Below, in pieces: positions 4,204-5,332 of a stretch of DNA of 5,332 nt (positions within the stretch are counted from its first letter, which is position 1; each line of letters opens with the position of its first letter). The stretch comes from Paracoccaceae bacterium. GTDB lineage: Bacteria > Pseudomonadota > Alphaproteobacteria > Rhodobacterales > Rhodobacteraceae. The position numbers and the translations under genes are program-made. The stretch is taken from NCBI GenBank assembly GCA_024304875.1, contig JAMWZF010000224.1:1-5332 (forward strand), in the 5' to 3' direction. Below the pieces are notes generated by a model. The model ran no database searches, was not told where the DNA came from, and worked only from the letters and a program-made list of their open reading frames with translations.

Positions 4204-5210
4204 CGGACGACCCGACGGCGGCGCCCCGCGACCACGGCGGAGGCCTGGACGCGGCCATCGCCCGGTACGGAGGCGCGCGGGTCGACTGGATCGACCTGTC
4301 GACCGGCATCAATCCCGAGCCCTATGCCGTGGGAGAGATCGCAGCGGAGGCCTGGACCCGCCTGCCGGATCGGGCCGCGACGGACCGGCTGCTGGCGGCG
4401 GCCCGTGCATTCTGGAACGTGCCGGACGACGCCATGATCCTTGCCGCGCCAGGGGCCTCCTCCCTCATCGCGCGGCTTCCGTGGATCGGTCAGGGCGCCG
4501 GCAAGGTTCACATTCCCGCGCCCACCTACAACGAACACGCCGCTGCCTTCGCCGCTTCGGACCGATGGACGATGGCGGGGCCGGAAGCCGACGCGCAGGT
4601 CCATGTGCATCCCAACAATCCGGACGGGAAGCTCTGGCCGGGCGCGGCCGGGGGCGGGCGGCTGACCGTGATCGACGAGAGCTTCTGCGATGTCATGCCG
4701 GCCGAAAGCCACATCGCACGGACGGCCGAGCCCGGAACCATCGTCCTGAAAAGCTTTGGGAAATTCTGGGGTCTGGCCGGGGTGCGGCTGGGCTTCGCCA
4801 TCGGGCATCCGGCGACCCTGACACCGGCGGGCGGCCTGTCCATGGCCGACGCCCTCGGCCCCTGGCCCGTGCCGGGACCGGCGCTGGAGGTCGGCGCCCG
4901 GGCGCTGACGGACATCGGCTGGGCCGAGGCGACGCGCGCCCGGCTGGCCCGCGACGCGGCCCGGATGGACGAGATGGTCATGGCCTCCGGTGCCTGGGTC
5001 GTCGGCGGCACCTCGCTGTTCCGGCTCTATGCCGTGGCGGATGCGGCGGCGGCACAGGAGCACCTGGCCCGCCACCAGGTCTGGTCGCGCATCTTTCCCT
5101 ATTCTTCTCAATGGCTTCGTCTCGGACTGCCACCGGGAGACCGCTGGTCGCAGCTCGAGGGCGCCCTGGCCTCGGCGGGCGAGGCGCTGGCGGGACGGGC
5201 GCTGCCGTGA
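4200..5210 (+). CDS. cobC: L-threonine-O-3-phosphate decarboxylase-like PLP enzyme of B12 synthesis (CobC; CobD in Salmonella)
   Basis: This fold-type I PLP enzyme makes (R)-1-amino-2-propanol O-phosphate from threonine phosphate, the linker joining the corrin ring to the lower ligand. The 336 residues match the usual length. Visible parts are the N-terminal HGG (12-14) and DLSTGINPEPY (32-42), PGASSLI (84-90), HPNNPDG (137-143), VIDESF with Asp159 (157-162), the PLP-Lys motif SFGKFWGLAGVRLGF with Lys188 (185-199), and the C-terminal WLRLGLP, whose Arg307 should bind the substrate carboxylate. The start ATG 4200 overlaps the DUF1636 stop. An earlier in-frame ATG at 4146 lies inside that gene and adds no family-like residues. 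Its own stop overlaps the cbiB start. In some alphaproteobacteria the same step is simply called CobC; naming differs between species. Confidence 0.94.
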   Translation: MTDDPTAAPRDHGGGLDAAIARYGGARVDWIDLSTGINPEPYAVGEIAAEAWTRLPDRAATDRLLAAARAFWNVPDDAMILAAPGASSLIARLPWIGQGAGKVHIPAPTYNEHAAAFAASDRWTMAGPEADAQVHVHPNNPDGKLWPGAAGGGRLTVIDESFCDVMPAESHIARTAEPGTIVLKSFGKFWGLAGVRLGFAIGHPATLTPAGGLSMADALGPWPVPGPALEVGARALTDIGWAEATRARLARDAARMDEMVMASGAWVVGGTSLFRLYAVADAAAAQEHLARHQVWSRIFPYSSQWLRLGLPPGDRWSQLEGALASAGEALAGRALP

Positions 5211-5332
5211 CCCTCGCCCTCGCGCTGATCCCCGACGCGATCTTCGGCGAACCGCGCTGGCTCTGGTCGCGCCTGCCGCACCCGGCGGTGCTGATCGGGC
5301 GGGGGATCGGCTGGGCGGACGGGCGGTTCAAC
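5207..5332 (+). CDS. cbiB: Adenosylcobinamide-phosphate synthase, N-terminal 42 codons (partial, runs off right edge)
   Basis: This integral membrane enzyme (called CobD in the aerobic-pathway naming) joins aminopropanol phosphate to adenosylcobyric acid. Starting at GTG 5207, the visible part reads TLALALIPDAIFGEPRWLW and then LPHPAVLIGRGIGW. DxxFGEPRWLW...HPaVLIGR is the N-terminal signature of the family, whose members are about 300 residues. The GTG overlaps the cobC stop as GTGA, so translation is likely coupled; its product acts directly on what CobC makes. About seven-eighths of the gene lies outside the window. Confidence 0.9.
   Translation, partial: MTLALALIPDAIFGEPRWLWSRLPHPAVLIGRGIGWADGRFN

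Noticed and set aside
4182..5111. Long open frame (309 codons) antisense to cobC
   Set aside because: cobC on the plus strand has all expected PLP-enzyme motifs; the antisense product has none.

Overview
The window is high-GC DNA with dense, tightly packed genes. Codon use, protein content and gene neighbourhood suggest an alphaproteobacterium of the Rhodobacterales/Roseobacter type. This is inferred from protein resemblance, not from a marker gene. It is mainly a cobalamin (vitamin B12) biosynthesis locus, with two non-B12 genes between two divergent B12 gene sets.

Left arm (minus strand, 1920 to 1): a small membrane protein of the DUF6732 type, a long-form CbiX cobaltochelatase with a Cys- and His-rich C-terminal extension, and the first 145 codons of cobH (precorrin-8X methylmutase), which runs off the left edge. 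The first two genes overlap by 4 bases (GTGA); cobH follows cbiX after 70 bases. The 342-base gap upstream (1921-2262) has no credible gene but is rich in inverted repeats. On the minus strand these would form a structured leader for the cobaltochelatase operon.

Middle: a glutathionyl-hydroquinone reductase (Xi-class GST, YqjG/EcM4 type; plus strand, 2263-3237) converges with a single-domain receiver protein (minus strand, 3241-3615). Only 3 bases separate the stop codons, and a small hairpin spans them. The receiver keeps its phospho-acceptor Asp but has lost other canonical residues.

Right arm (plus strand, 3829 to 5332): a DUF1636 five-cysteine protein, cobC (L-threonine-phosphate decarboxylase/aminotransferase-like enzyme) and the start of cbiB/cobD (adenosylcobinamide-phosphate synthase), cut by the right edge. 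The genes are joined by ATGA and GTGA overlaps, so this is one operon.

Together, CbiX puts cobalt into the early ring, CobH rearranges a methyl group late in corrin ring synthesis, CobC makes aminopropanol phosphate and CbiB attaches it to the corrinoid. The two uncharacterised proteins, DUF6732 (periplasmic His cluster) and DUF1636 (Cys cluster), sit first in their operons and are plausible metal-handling partners. I see no CRISPR array, tRNA, rRNA, insertion sequence or phage gene. I see no clearly novel multi-gene system; the best leads are these two small proteins, the CbiX extension and the structured leader.
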